Positions 12,441-25,262 are shown, numbered from the stretch's first letter. The stretch: DNA of 64,000 nucleotides from Hyperoodon ampullatus (GCA_949752795.1 OX457071.1:30736800-30800799), one strand, 5' to 3'. Notes: generated from the sequence alone by a model not told the origin. Numbers and translations: made by a program.

Positions 12441-15013
12441 GAATTTTATTTTATTTTTTTTATACAGAAGTATCTTATTAGTTATCCATTTTATACATAT
12501 TAGTGTATATATGTCAATCCCAATCTCCCAATGCATCACACCACCACCCCCGACCCCGCTTTCACCCCTTGGTATCCATACGTTTGTTCTCTACATCTGT
12601 GTCTCTATTTCTGCCTTGCAAGCCGGTTCATCTGAACCATTTTTCTAGATTCCATATATATGCGTTAATATACGATATTTGTTTTTCTCTTTCTGACTTA
12701 CTTCACTCTGTATGAGAGTCTCTAAGTCTATCCATGTCTCTACAAATGACCCAATTTTGTTCCTTTTTATCGCTGAGTAACATTCCATTGAATATACGTA
12801 CCACATCTTCTTTATCCATTCGTCTGTTGATGGGCATTTAGGTTGCTTCCATGACCTGGCTATTGTAAATAGTGCTGCAATGAATATTATGGTGCATGTG
12901 TCTTTTTGAATTATGGTTTTCTCTGGGTGTATGCCCAGTAGTGGGATTGCTGGGTCATATGGTAATTCTATTTTTAGTTTCGTAAGGAACCTCCATACTG
13001 TTCTCCATAGTGGCTGTATCAACTTACATTTCCACCAACAGTGCAGGAGGGTTCCTTTTTCTCTACACCCTCTCCAGCATTTGTTGTTTGTAGATTTTCT
13101 GATGATGGCCATTCTGACTGGTGTGAGTTGATACCTCATTGTAGTTTTGATTTTGATTTCTCTGATGATTAGTGATGTTGAACAGCTTTTCATGTGCCTT
13201 TTGGCCATCTGTATGTCTTCTTTGGAGAGATGTCTGTTTAGGTCTTCTGCCCATTTTTGGATTGGTTTTTTTTTTAGTATTCAGCTACATGAGTTGTTTA
13301 TATATTTTGGAGATTAATCCTTTGTCCGTTGATTCGTTTGCAAATATTTTCTCCCATTCTGAGGGTTGTCTTTTCGTCTTGTTTATGTTTTCCTTTGCTG
13401 TGAAAAAGCTTTTAACTTTCATTAGGTCCCATTTGTTTATTTTTGTTTTTATTTCCATTTCTCTAGCAGGTGGGTCAAAAAAATCTTGCTGTGATTTATG
13501 TCAAAGAGTGTTCTTCCTGTGTTTTCCTCTAAGAGTTTTATAGTGTGCAGTCGTACCTTTAGGTCTTTAATCCATTTTGAGTTTATTTTTGTGTGTGGTA
13601 TTAGGGAGGGCTCTAATTTCATTATTTTACATGTAGCTGTGCAGTTTTCCCAGCAACGCATATTGAAGAGACTGTCTTTTCTCCATTGTATATCCTTGCG
13701 TCCTTTGTCATAGATTAGTTGACCATAGGTGCATGGGTTTATCTCTGGGCTTTCTATCCTGTTCCATTGATCTATATTTCTGTTTTTGTGCCAGTACCAT
13801 ACTGTCTTGATTACTGTAGCTTTGTAGTATAGTCTGAAGTCAGGGAGTCGGATTCCTCCAGCTCTGTTTTTTTCCTTCAAGACTGCTCTAGTTCTGTAAA
13901 AAATGCCATTGGTAATTTGATAGGGATTGAATTGAATCTGTAGATTGCTTTGGGTAGTATAGTCAATTTCACAATACAGATTCTTCCAATCCAAAAACAT
14001 GGTTTATCTCTCCATCTGTTTGTGTCATCTTTGATTTCTTTTGTCAGTGTCTTATACTTTTCTGGGTACAGACAGGTCTTTTATCTCCTTAGGTAGGTTT
14101 ATTCCTAAGTATTTTATTCTTTCTGTTGCAGTGGTGAATGGGATTGTTTTCTTCTCTTTCTGGTCTATCGTCTTTACTGTATAGGAATGCAAGAGATTTC
14201 CGTGCATTAATTTTGTATCCTGCAACTTTACCAGATTCATTGATTAGCTCTAGTAGTTTTCTGGTGGCATCTTTCAGATTCTCTATGTATAGTATTGTGT
14301 CATCCGCAAGCAGTGACAGTTTTACTTCTTTTTCAATTTGTATTCCTTTTATTTCATTTGCTTTTGTAATTGCCTTGTCTAGGACTTCCAAAACTATGTT
14401 AAATAATAGTGGCGAGAGTGGACATCCTTGTCTCTTTCCTGATCTTAGAGGAAATGCTTTCAGTTTTTCACCATTGAGAATGATGTTTGCTGTGGGTTTG
14501 TCGTATATGGCCTTTATTATGTTGAGTTAGGTTCCCTCTATGCCCACTTTCTGGAGAGTTTTTATCATAAATCGGTGTTGAATTTTGTCAGAAGTTTTTT
14601 CTGCATCTATTTAGATGATCATATGGTTTTTATTCTTCAGTTTGTTATTATGATGGATCACATTGATTGATTTGTGCATATTGAAGAATCCTTGCATTCT
14701 TGGGATAAATCCCACTTGATCGTATTGTATGATCCTTTTAATGTGTTGTTCGATTCTGTTCGCTGGTATTTTGTTGAGGATTTTTGCATCTATATTCATC
14801 AGTGATATTGGTTTGCAATTTTCTTTTTTTGTAGTATCTTTTTCTGGTTTTGGTATTAGGGTGATGGTGGCCTTGTAGAATGAGTTTGGCAGTGTTCCTT
14901 ACTTTACAATTTTTTGGAAGACTTTGAGAAGGGTGGGTGTTAGGTCTTCTCTAAACATTTGATAGAATTCACCTGTGAAGCCATCTGGTCCTGGACTTTT
15001 GTTTGTTGGAAGA
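12441..15013 (-). mobile_element. L1 LINE, 5'-truncated, antisense, ORF2 broken
   Basis: This is a relatively young artiodactyl/cetacean-type L1 reading right to left. From the 3' end it has an A/T tail near 12441-12470, a C-rich 3' UTR near 12520-12600, and then ORF2 pieces. The minus-strand frame at 12645-13208 is the ORF2 C-terminus (Cys-Trp-Trp-Lys-Cys, Pro-Leu-Leu-Gly and Trp-Tyr-Val-Tyr-Ser signatures). The frames at 13449-14000, 14052-14240/14089-14391 and 14611-14799 follow upstream. Reverse transcriptase is marked by Leu-Leu-Ala-Asp-Asp around 14300, equivalent to the catalytic [FY]xDD box. The frame changes and stops repeatedly, and the endonuclease domain and ORF1 are absent, so it is dead. 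It joins directly to a CHR SINE at its right (5') edge. Confidence 0.9.
12645..14799 (-). pseudogene. Broken L1 ORF2 (reverse transcriptase and C-terminal region)
   Basis: The coding part of the L1 described above. Its pieces lie in different frames, with at least one frameshift near 14100-14240 and stops between 13208 and 13449. An active ORF2p has endonuclease, reverse transcriptase and a Cys-rich C-terminus; here only RT and the C-terminus are recognisable. It was presumably dead on arrival through 5' truncation and later mutated. Confidence 0.85.
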
Positions 15014-15214
15014 TTTTTTTTTTTTTTTTGCGGTACGCGGGCCTCTCACTGTTGTGGCCTCTCCCGTTGCGGAGCACAGGCTCCGGACGTGCAGGCTCAG
15101 CGGCCATGGCTCACGGGCCCAGCCGCTCTGCGGCATGTGGGATCTTCCCGGACCAGGGCACGAACCCATGCATTGGCAGGCAGACTCTCAACCACTGCGC
15201 CACCAGGGAAGCCC
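15014..15214 (-). repeat. CHR-type SINE, antisense, abutting the L1
   Basis: A near-complete CHR SINE with a T17-like plus-strand tail immediately next to L1 ORF2 sequence. It lacks a few bases relative to sister copies in the 'cacgaacc' region. No convincing target duplication is visible, which is unlike most of its sisters here. Confidence 0.92.
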
Positions 15215-15384
15215 CCAATCGAGTATTTTAAAATGAAAAATGTATCTCTTGGTGCTTATTGTATTATACCAAGGACTAAATCATCACAAAACTTTTCCAT
15301 ATAGAGAAATAGAATTATTTTGTTTAACTCTTTTTAAAATTAAAGGATAATTGGTAGAAAGAAACATTCTAACCATAAGCTCTT

Positions 15385-15727
15385 TTAAAAAAATTTATTT
15401 ATTTTTGCCTGCATTGGGTCTTTGTTGCTGCGTGTGGGCTTTTTCTAGTTGCGGCGAGCGGGGGCTACTCTTTATTGAGGTGTGCGGGCTTTTCCTTGCG
15501 GTGGCTTCTCTTGTGGCAGAGCACAGGCTCTAGGCATGCAGGTTTCAGTAGTTGTAGCATGTGGGCTCAGTAGTTGTGGCTCGCGGGCTCTAGAGCGCTG
15601 GCTCAGTAATTGTGGCACATGGGCTTAGTTGCTCCGTGACATGTGGGATCTTCCCAGGCCAGGGCTTGAACCTGTGTTCCCTGCATTGGCAGGCAGATTC
15701 TTAACCACTGTGCCACCAGGGAAGCCC
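15385..15727 (-). repeat. Older, longer CHR-family SINE, antisense
   Basis: About 340 bp with the same tRNA-like head (cttaaccactgtgccaccaggg on +) but a longer body containing repeated 'tagttgtggc' type units. This is the older CHR-2-like structure and is more diverged than the 200-bp copies. Confidence 0.82.
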
Positions 15728-16555
15728 AGAAATAAATATTCTAAAAACATAGTTGAGTGACCTGTCCTATTTGTTACAAGTAGTAAGACTTACTACCTAA
15801 AACTATTTTTTTCATGTTTATATAATGCGTTCAAGAATTGGAAACAGATTGAAAAGTTAAGGTTAGTCAAGGCAGAGTGTTGTGACTCAAAATCTCCAGT
15901 TGTTTTTCCCCCTGGACATTTTTCAGGGACACGCAAATCAAAGTCATATATATATATATAAAACAGATATAACTTATATACAAACACACTCAGATGTACA
16001 TACACTTATATCCTTCTATCTTCTGGCATAATAATGACAATTTTATTGCTTTATTCAGTCGCACTTTAGTCTTATATATAACAAATACACTGGGTAACAA
16101 ATTTCTTTACTGCCAGGAGAAAAATGATTAAATGCAGAATGATATATTTGCCCACATTGCCTCATATTTCAGATGATTAACCAATCCTTTCTATTGGTCT
16201 TGACAAAATGTGTTTATAATTAATGTAAAGTAATAGACTAACATTTGAATCACTGTTATAAGTATGCTTAACTAATATAAAATATTGTTGGAGACTGGTC
16301 TGTTTCTTCACAATTCTTATGATAGTACCTTGCAACTTTTGATAGTTTTATAGACTTGGTAGTAATGGTTGCCTTTAGGAATCATTATTCTTTTCTGTGT
16401 ATAAATATTATTTCTGATGTCCTCTGAATGAAGTAAGAAATGCGTGTTTGAGTTGCCCATTTATTTTTTAACTGCTTTTTGAGACCACTTTAAAGAATAT
16501 ATTCTTTTTTAATTAAAAAAATGGAATTTGTGATTATACATACAGCAGAGAATTT
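15728..16555. other. Intronic sequence, no recognised element
   Basis: AT-rich with no ORF of note. It contains the short TA run above. Confidence 0.45.
15946..15963. repeat. (TA)n microsatellite
   Basis: Short uninterrupted TA run in intron. Confidence 0.8.
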
Positions 16556-17868
16556 TTTTATTTAATAAACTTTTTTTAAGAACCGTTTAGATTCACAGCA
16601 AAACTGAGCAGAAAGTATAGAGTGTTTGTGTACCCCCTGTCCCCACTCATGCACAACCCACACCACAATGTATATTTGTTACAATAGATGAACCGACATT
16701 GACATGTCATCATAACCCAAAGTCCACAGTTTACATTAGAGTTTGCTTTTGGTGCTGTAAATCCTGTGGGTTTGGACAGATATATAAGTTCCATGTGCTC
16801 ACCATTGTAGCAATAGAATAGTTTCACTGCCCTAAAAATCCTTTATGTTCTCCCTGTTCATTCGTCCCTCCCCCTTAACTCCTAGCAACCAGTTATATTT
16901 TTGCTGTCTCTGTAGTTTTACCTTTTCTGGAATACCATATAGTTGGAATCATGGAGTATATAGCCTTTTCAGATAGCTTTCTTTCACTCAGAAATACGCA
17001 TTTAAGTTTCTTCTATGTCTTTTCATGGCCTGTTAGCTCTTTTTAGTGCTGTTTAATATTCCATTGTCTGGATGTAGCACAATTTATTTATTCACATACT
17101 GAAGGACATCTTGGTTGCTTTTAAGTTTTGTCAGTTATGAATATAACACTACTGTAGACATCTGTGTGTAGGTTTTTGTATGGACCTAAATTTTTAATTC
17201 ATTTAGGTGAATTCCAAGGATTGTGGTTGTGGACACTATAGTAAAAGTATGTTTTGTTTTGGTAGAAATCCCTAAACTATCTTCTAAAGTGGCTGTACCA
17301 CTTTGCATTCCAAACAGCAATGTATCAGTGTTCTGTTGCCCCACATTCTTGCCAGCATTTGATGTTGTCAGTGTTTTGGATTTTGGCCATTCTAATAGGT
17401 GTGTAGTGGTATCTCATTGTTTCAATTTGCATTTCTCTAATAATATATGATATTGAACATCTTTTCGTATGCTTAATTGCCATCTGTATATCTTCTTTGG
17501 TGAGGTGTCTGTTAAGGTTTTTGACCCATTTTTTAACCAGGTTGTGTATTTTCTTATTGTTGAGTTTTAAGAATTCTTTGTATATTTTGGGTAACAGTCT
17601 TATATCACATGTGTTTTTTGCAAGTACTTTCTCCTATTCTGTGGTTTCTCTTCTCATTCCCTTGAATGAAACTTAATGAAGTCCAAGTTATGAATTATTT
17701 CTTTAATGGGTCATGCCTTTGGTGTTATATCTATAAAGTTATCTCCATACCCAGTGTCATCTAGGTTTTCTCCTGTCTTCTAGGAGTTTTATAGTTGGGT
17801 ATTTTATATTTAGGCCTGTGATCCATTTTGAGTTAATTTTTTGTGAAGGGTATAAGGTCTGTATCTAG

Positions 17869-17890
17869 ACTGATATATATATATATATTT
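17869..17890. repeat. (TA)n microsatellite inside the old L1
   Basis: Uninterrupted TA run within the ORF2-derived sequence. Confidence 0.8.
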
Positions 17891-18801
17891 TTTACATGTG
17901 GATGTCCAGCTTTCCAGTAGTGTTTGTTGAAAATACTGTGTTTTCTCTGCTCAATTGTCTTGCCTTGCTCTTCTGTTGACTGTATTTATGTGGGTCTATT
18001 TTTATGCTCTCTATTCTTTCCATTGATCTGTTTGTCTCTTCTTTTGCCAATACCACACTTTCTTGATTACTGAAGCTTTATAGTAAGTCTTGAAGTTGGG
18101 TGTTGTCAGTCCTCTGACTTTGTTCTTCTCCTTCAATATTGAGTTAGCTCTTCTAGATCTTTTGCCTCTCCATATGAATCTAGAGTCAGTTTGTCAACAC
18201 CCACAGAATAATTTGCTAGAAGCTTGATTGGGATTGGGTTGAATCTGAAGATCAAGTGGGAAAAACTGATATCTTAACAATATTAAGTGTCCCTATCCAT
18301 GAACGTGGGGCATTTCTCCATTTATTTAGTGCTTTGATTTCTTTTGTCAGAGTTTTGTGGTTTTCTTCATGTAGACCTTGTACATCTTTTGTTAGATTTA
18401 TATCTGTGTTTAATTTTGGGGAGCACTAATGTAAATGATAATATGTTTTAAAATTCAAATTGACTTGTTTATTGCTGGTATATAGGAAAATGCTTGACTT
18501 TTGTGTATTAACCTTGTATCTTGCAACCTTATAATAATTGTTCATTAGTTTCAGGAATATTTGGTTGATTCTTTGGAATTTCTACATGTAATTTACGAGC
18601 AATGATAGCTTTATTTCTTTCCAGTCTGTATACTTTTAATTTCCCTTTCTTATCTTTACTAGATCATGGGCTAGGATTTCCAGTATGATGTTGAAAAGCA
18701 GTGGTGAGAGTTGACATTCTTGCCTAGTTCCTAATCTTAGTGCAGAGCTTCTGGTTTCTCATCATTAAGTATGATGTTAGGTGTAGGTTACTTGTAGATA
18801 T

Positions 18802-19320
18802 TTGTATAAATCAGCGTTCTCCAGAGAAATAGAACCAGTAGGATACATATATAGCTAAGAAGATTTATTATGAGAATTGTCTCAGACAGTAATGGAGGCT
18901 GAAATATGCCACAATATGCCATCTGCAAGCTGGAGAACCAGGAAAACTGTTGATATAATTCAGTCCACGTCTGAAGGCCTGAGAACCAGGGGAGCTGATG
19001 GTGTTAAATCCTGGAGACCAAAGGTCGAATAATGAGGATCTTTGATGTCTCAGAGCAGGAGAAGATGGATGTCCCAAATGAAGGAGAGAGAGAGAGAATT
19101 TGCCCTTCCTCTGCGTTTTTGTTCTGTTTGGACCCTCAGTGGATTGGTTGATGCCTGCCAACATAGGTGAGGGTGGATCTTCTTTACTCAGTCTACTGAT
19201 TCAAATGCTGATCTCGTCTGGAAACATCCTCATAGGCATACCTAGAAATAATGTTTTACCAGCTATCTAGGTATGCTCTTTAGTCAAGTGAAGATGACAT
19301 ATAAAATTAATTATCACGAT
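18802..19320 (-). mobile_element. LTR-like relic inserted in the old L1
   Basis: The L1 reading is interrupted at 'tagatatt' and resumes at 'gtgctttgccatgttgagga'. The insert starts tgtataaatcagcgttctcc and runs through 'gagaaatagaaccagtagga' to 'cacataaaattaattatcac'-like sequence. This is a common mammalian non-autonomous LTR-type repeat with TG...CA ends. I do not trust my memory for its family name. No internal coding region is present. Confidence 0.65.
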
Positions 19321-19814
19321 GTGCTTTGCCATGTTGAGGAAGTCCCCCCTAATCCTAGTTTACAGGGAGTTTTTATCATGAATGAGTATTAGATTTTGTG
19401 AAATGCTATTTTTGCATGTATTGGTATGATCATGTGATTTTTTTTCTACTTTAGCTTGTTGATGTGAGGGATTGTTTTCATTGATTTTCTAGTTTTGAAT
19501 CAGCCTTACATACCTTGGATAAATCCTACTTGTCTGTGGTGTATAATTCTTTTTATACATTGTTGCATTCATTTTGCTAATGTTCTGTTGAGAATTTTGA
19601 CAGCTGCGTTTATTAGAGAGATTGGTCTGTAGTTTTCTTGAAATGTTTTTGTCTGGTTTTGGTAATATGGTAATACTGGCCTCAATGAGTTAGGAAGCCT
19701 TCCCTCTGATTCTGTCTTCTGGAAGAGGATAGAAAATAGGTATAATTTCTTCTTTAAATACTTGGTAGAATTCACCAGTGTACTTATCTGGACCTGGTAC
19801 TTTAAGTTTTGGAA

Positions 19815-20098
19815 GGATAACTATTAGTTATAAAATAAGCTACAAGGAAACATTGTACAACACAGGGAATATAGCCAATATTTTATAATAACTATAAATG
19901 TTTTATAATAATATAAATTATTATTAAAAATTAATTAAATTATTAAATTAAAAATTTTAATTATAAAGTTTTATAACTATAAATAACTATAATAACTATA
20001 ACTATACCTTTAAAAATTGTGCAGTCACCTGTAACATATAATATATATGGCAAGTATACTTAAATAAAAACAAAAACCAAAACAAACAAACAAAAAAA
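19815..20098 (+). repeat. L1 3' tail inserted in sense orientation within the antisense L1
   Basis: Begins 'ataagctacaaggaaacattg', continues 'acaacacagggaatatagcc', and ends with an AT expansion, 'cacctgtaacatata' and A-rich (aaacaaacaaacaaaaaaaa). This is the artiodactyl/cetacean L1 3' terminus. Its centre (19880-20000) has been expanded by TAAATTA-type repeats. Confidence 0.7.
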
Positions 20099-21795
20099 AC
20101 CCAGCAATACATTTTTTTCTTTAATGGATACAGGCCTATTCATATTGTCTGTATCTTCTTGTGTGGGTTTTGGCAGATTGTATCTTTCAAGGTAGTGATC
20201 TATTTCATCTAGGTTATCAAATCTGTGGGCATAGAATTGTTCATAATATTCTTTATTCTTTTATCGTCCATGGAATCTGTATTGATGTCTCCTCTTTTGC
20301 TTCTGATATTATTAATTTGAGTCTTCTCTCTTTTTCCCTTAGTTAGCCTGGCTAGAGGTTTACCAGTTTTATTCATCTTTTCAAAAAGCCAGCTTTTGGT
20401 TTTGTTGATTTTCTCTTTTGATTTCCTGTTTTCAATTTCATTAATTTCTGCTCCAATTTTTATTATTTCTTTTCTTCTGCTTACTTTGGATTTAATTAGC
20501 TCTTCTTTTAGTTTCCTAAGGTGGAATGTTCGATTATTGATTTTTTATATTTCTTTTTTATAATACATTCAGTGCTATAAATGTCCCTCTAAGTACTTCT
20601 TCTGCAGCATCTGACAAGTTTTAATAAGTTGTATTTTCATTGTCATTTAGTTCAAAATGTTTTAAAATTTCTCTTGAGATTTCTTTTCTGACTCATTTGC
20701 TGTTTAGAAGTGTGTTATTTTGAATTCCCAGCTATCTTTCTGTTACTGATTTCTAGTTTAGTTCCAGTGTGGTCTGAGAGTAGACCTTGTAAGATTTCTT
20801 TTTTAGAAACTAATTAAGGTGTATTTTATGGTCCACGATATGGTCTATTTTGGTGAATGATCCATGGGAGCTTGAAAAGGATGTGTAATCTACTGTTGTT
20901 GGATAAAGTAGGCTACAGTATGAATTATATCCAATTTATTTATGGTGCTTTTGAGTTCAGCTATGTCCTTACTGATTTTCTGTTTGCTGGATCTGTTCAT
21001 TTCTGATACAGAGATGTAAAGTCCCCAACTGTAATGGTGGATTCATTTATTTCTCCTTGAAGTTCTATCTATGTTTTTGTCTTGCATATTTTGACGTTTT
21101 GTTAGACAAATACATGTTAAGGGTTGTTATGTCTTATTGGAGTATTGACCCCTTTATCATTGTATAATGTCCTTCTTTATCACTGATAACTTTTCTTGCT
21201 TTGAAGTCTGATCTGCTTGAAATAATATAGCTACTTATGCTTTCTTCTGATTAATGTTAGTATGGTATATCTTCCTCTATCCCATGACTTCTAACCTATA
21301 TGTCTTTATATTTAAACTGGGTTTCCTATAGACAACATATAGTTGGGTCTTATTTTTTTGATCCACTATGACAAACTCTGTCTTAATTGGTGTATTTATA
21401 TCATTGATGTGTAAAGTAATTATTTCAGTTGGATTAATATCCACCATATTTATTATTTTCTATTTATTGCCATTGTTTTTTGTTCTTGTTTTTGTCTTTC
21501 ACACTTTTTCTACCTTTTGTGGTTTTAACTGAACATTTTATGTAATTCTGTTTTCTCTCCTTTCTTAGTATATTGGTTATATCTCTTTATTTACTTTTTT
21601 TAGTAGTTGCCCTAGAGTTTGCAATGTATATGTTGATGACTAATCCATGTCCACTTTTAAATAACACTGTCCTGTGTCATGGATAATGCAAAGTACCTTA
21701 TAATAAAAAAAAAATATTTCTGATTGCTCTCTCCTTTGTCTGCCCATAAAAGGCATTCCTCATTTCTGTTACAATGTTTTTGATCACTTATATTT

Positions 21796-22016
21796 CTTTT
21801 TTTTTTCTTCCTTTTTTTCTTTTTGTGGTACGTGGGCCCCTCACTGCTGTGGCCTCTCCCACCGCGGAGCACAGGCTCCGGATGCGCAGGCTCAGCAGCC
21901 ATGGCCCACGGGCCCAGCCACTCCGCAGCATGTGGGATCCTCCCGGACCGGGGCACGAACCCGCGTCCCCCGCACCGGCAGGTGGACTCCCAACCACTGC
22001 TCCACCAGGGAAGCCC
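21796..22016 (-). repeat. CHR-type SINE, antisense, inserted in the old L1
   Basis: Full-length copy with pyrimidine tail (21796-21824) and head at about 22016. Its flanks share cacttatatttcttttt versus cacttgtatttgttttt, a plausible diverged target duplication. Several CpG sites remain intact, so it is young. Confidence 0.92.
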
Positions 22017-23010
22017 ACTTGTATTTGTTTTTGAATCTTTCTCAGCATTTCCATTTCTTTACTTACATTACTCATCTGTTTTTCCATGTGTCTACTTTTA
22101 AAGGTGAAGTTCTTAGCATATTAATTGTAGTTTTTAAAATTCCTGGTCTGGTTATTTCAACATTCCTGCCACATCTGACTCTGGTTCTGATGTTTGTTCA
22201 GTCTCTTCAAACTGTGTTTTTTGCCTGTTAGTATGCCTTGTAATTTTTTGTTGAAGGGTAGACATGAGATACTGGATAAAATGAACTACAGTTAATAGGC
22301 TGTTAGTAATTTAGTGGTAAGGTATAGTCCTATGGTCAGGTCTTAGTCTTTTGGAGAGCCTATGCCTCTCAGCTGTGTAAATCACCAGTGCTTCTGAGTC
22401 CTCCCCATCCCCTTACATGGGACAGGATGGCTAGAGGGGGCTGGAGTTGTGTATTCCCCTCCCTGCAGGTAGGTTAGGTGCTTATAAGGCCCAGCAGGTT
22501 AGGCTTTGGTAAGAGCTTCTCCTAAGGGAAGTTCTTGTCAAGAAGAATTTAGTGCTCCAACATGTTTTTCAAATGGAAATCCTCCCCCTGATGGAAGTAT
22601 TAGAGGATTTTTCTCCAATATTCACTGTAAGGACATGGTACAACTCCCAGAGAATAAAACTCAAAAAGTGTGCGGACACCCTATAAATGGAGTTTTTAAT
22701 TACCCAGTTTGTCTATCCTGAGCTTCCACTAATTCTTCAATTACAGTTCAGGTTTCTCTACCCGAGCACTGCTTCCCAAAGAGGTTTTGGTTCAGGGGCT
22801 TTTGATCTGGCAAGTTGGGGTTCTGTGTATCCTCTTGTCTTTCCAGTTTTTTGGAACAGCAGTTTGCCTTATGACTTTACTTCTCTGATGGATCTAACAA
22901 AAGTTGTGGTGTCTGTTTATTGAGCTTTTTACTTGTTGTCATGATGGGTTGATGACTTTAAGCTTCTTACATGGTGGACCGGAAACTGAAAGTCCCCGAG
23001 GTTATTTTTA

Positions 23011-23940
23011 GTTCTTCCAAAACTGCATTGTTTAGAACCTAGTTCTTTTATTTCTTTTCCTCATAACTCTCTAGGAATTTTCTCAATTAACAGTTCCAAC
23101 ATTGTTATGTAATCAGAGAATGTGGCCTTAACATTTAAAGGTCCAGGGAAGTGGGAGATCTACACAAAGGGCAGAGAGTATAGTAGTTTGTGGTTATTAT
23201 AAAATAGAATATTTTGTTTAAAAAGCTGACAAGTATAAATCTTTTCGCTCCAATACTTTTTCAGACAAGAACAGAAAGAATTGATTTTTCCATAAGACTA
23301 AAATCTTGTAAAATACACTCACCGACTGCTCGATGTCGTGGAAAAAACAAAAGTATTTGGCACATAGTTTCCTTTTTCAGGATGCTAAATTCTTAGCTCA
23401 AGATAGTAGTATAATGTGCCCATTTTTTGTGTGTGTGTGTGTGGAATTGAATAGAACTTAAAAAAGATTATAGATTTTGCAAATTAGATAGCAATGTATC
23501 ATAGCTCTTTGCATAATAAAAATATTTGCAAATATCAGTTGCTTGCCCACTTGAAGCAATATAACAGAATTCAGTGAGTCAATTACAAATATAACGTAGA
23601 CAATAAGTTCCTTTCAATTTCACCTACATTTTTTTTTAGATTTGTAGTAGTTAAATTTTAACTGCAGCATAAATATACATGCAGCTCTGTGTGTGTGTGC
23701 ACTTTCCCTGTTAGAAAATAGATAAGACTTTTTTATACTTTATGAAAGTTAATCTGGATTAAAACCTGATTTCTCCCATCTGTTTTTCTTTTAACCTGTT
23801 TGGCTCTTTTTAACCTCAAAATTTGAATGCCCAATTATTTCTTTTAATTACACAGATAATATATGAAATTCATAAAAAGTGAGAAAATTTGTCAAAACGT
23901 GAAGAAAATCAGTCCATGTCTTGTCAGGTCAAGTTTTGAA
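23011..23940. other. Intronic sequence, no recognised element
   Basis: AT-rich DNA with two short TG runs (about 23430 and 23690). No gene signal. Confidence 0.45.
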
Positions 23941-23956
23941 ATGTATATCCTTTTAG

Positions 23957-24045
23957 CTCTCTCTCTTCCCTCTCTCCTTCCCTCCTTCCCTCCCTCCCAT
24001 TCTTCCTTCCTTCCCCCCACTCTACTTTTCTCTCTGTCTATCTCG
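23957..24045. repeat. Polypyrimidine (CTCC/CCTT) tract
   Basis: About 90 bases, nearly all C and T on the + strand. Minus-strand ORF 23892-24098 with Glu/Gly/Arg/Lys runs is just this tract translated. Confidence 0.85.
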
Positions 24046-24059
24046 CTGTCTGTTATAAG

Positions 24060-24400
24060 CATTGTTTTTAAAGGTACAGGAACATATTCTTCTGTCATTT
24101 CTTTTTCGCTTAATTATGATCATTCATCTACTTTAAGACAGAAAGCTGCATACCATAAATTCAGTGAATAAATATTATTCACTGGTTTGTATGTCCCATA
24201 GTCCATTCAACCAATTATCTGTGGTTTGGCATTTAGATCGATTCCTTTTGGTTCTTTTAATACTATATGCAGGGCACTGTTGTACGTGCTTAAGTATGTG
24301 CTTGTTCAGTCATTTTCTTAGAATAGCATTTTCTGTTAATTTCATTATTTTTACCAGGATACTAGTAGGCCTTGATGTTTCTCTTCCATTTGTGTATCTC
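24060..24400 (-). repeat. Probable old L1 3'-UTR relic, antisense
   Basis: It resembles antisense L1 3' ends: 'catctactttaagacagaaagc', 'tggcatttagatcgattcctttt', 'gcagggcactgttgtacgtg'. It is highly diverged, so the assignment is tentative. Confidence 0.4.
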
Positions 24401-24659
24401 CAGGTTTTTTTAGTTTAGTAGGCTTTCAAGTTAATGTTAAAAGAAAAACCTAAATTTTGCAGTATCTGAGGCTGTTGTTCCAGTAATTTTATGCATTCAA
24501 AAGGTGGTTATGGGTCATCATGGTCCGATCTTTAGGAATAAACAATGTAGTTATGAGCAAGATAAACTTTACCATTTTTTTGTCCCTTAAAAATCTAGCA
24601 GAGATATTTTTGCTTTTAAAGATAGCATTTATCTGATATTGTGTTGAAAAATACTGTGC

Positions 24660-24860
24660 CTAAAATAAATCTCTTTATTTTTAGTCCAAATAACCATACA
24701 TGCTAATTATATATTATGTAAATTTATTATATATATTATACATTTAGTACATAATCATATACATGTGTTATATATAGACACATATAGAATATGTAACCAT
24801 ATGTAATATGTAACCATATATAATACTTAAACTGCTTTATAAGTCACTTTTAATTCTTAT
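24660..24860. repeat. AT-rich low-complexity block
   Basis: Repeated ATATGTAACCATAT-like units and TA runs, partly palindromic. Confidence 0.7.
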
Positions 24861-25262
24861 GTACTAATATACTTAATTTATTATTTTTCCCTTATTTGAC
24901 CCTTTTTGCTTAAAATGAAGTCAAATTTTCTAAGACTTCCTTGTGACCTTAAATTTTTTCTACCATCAAAGATCAGGGAAGTTTTCCCTCTGATCTGGCT
25001 AAGTTTAAGTTAGTTAAGCCTTAGACCTAGTTAGGGGAATATTTCCCCTCTGTCCCAAGATGTCTCTGGCAACAGAATAGAAGAAGGGTGTAGCAAGACT
25101 GTCACTTATTGGACAAAGACTAATGGGGACTGAGAGTAAAGGCTGGCTGTGATGGCTAAGGGTTCTGGTAGCACGGTTCATGAAAGGTTTCTAGCCTGAG
25201 AAGCAGGGTTGATTATGAAGTCATCCCTTGAGGGACAGTTCATTAAGCAGAGTAAGATTTTC

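Larger units (their letters stand above)
16556..23010 (-). mobile_element. Long old L1 (L1M-type), antisense, with three later insertions
   Basis: Reading right to left, a 5'-region-like segment lies at about 22020-23010. ORF2 endonuclease-like sequence follows at about 20900-21500 and RT-like sequence at about 18100-20600. A minus-strand piece at 19569-19775 holds Tyr-Arg-Pro-Ile-Ser-Leu, an L1 RT signature. The ORF2 C-terminal part is at about 17100-18000 and the 3' UTR at 16560-17100. All frames are shredded. Later insertions are an LTR-like relic (18802-19320), a sense L1 tail (19815-20098) and a CHR SINE (21796-22016). It spans nearly the length of a full L1, although I could not identify ORF1. 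Confidence 0.8.

Noticed and set aside
12645..14799. Reverse-transcriptase-like protein pieces
   Set aside because: Belongs to a 5'-truncated L1 with frameshifts and stops. Not a functional gene, not a retroviral element and not a retron.
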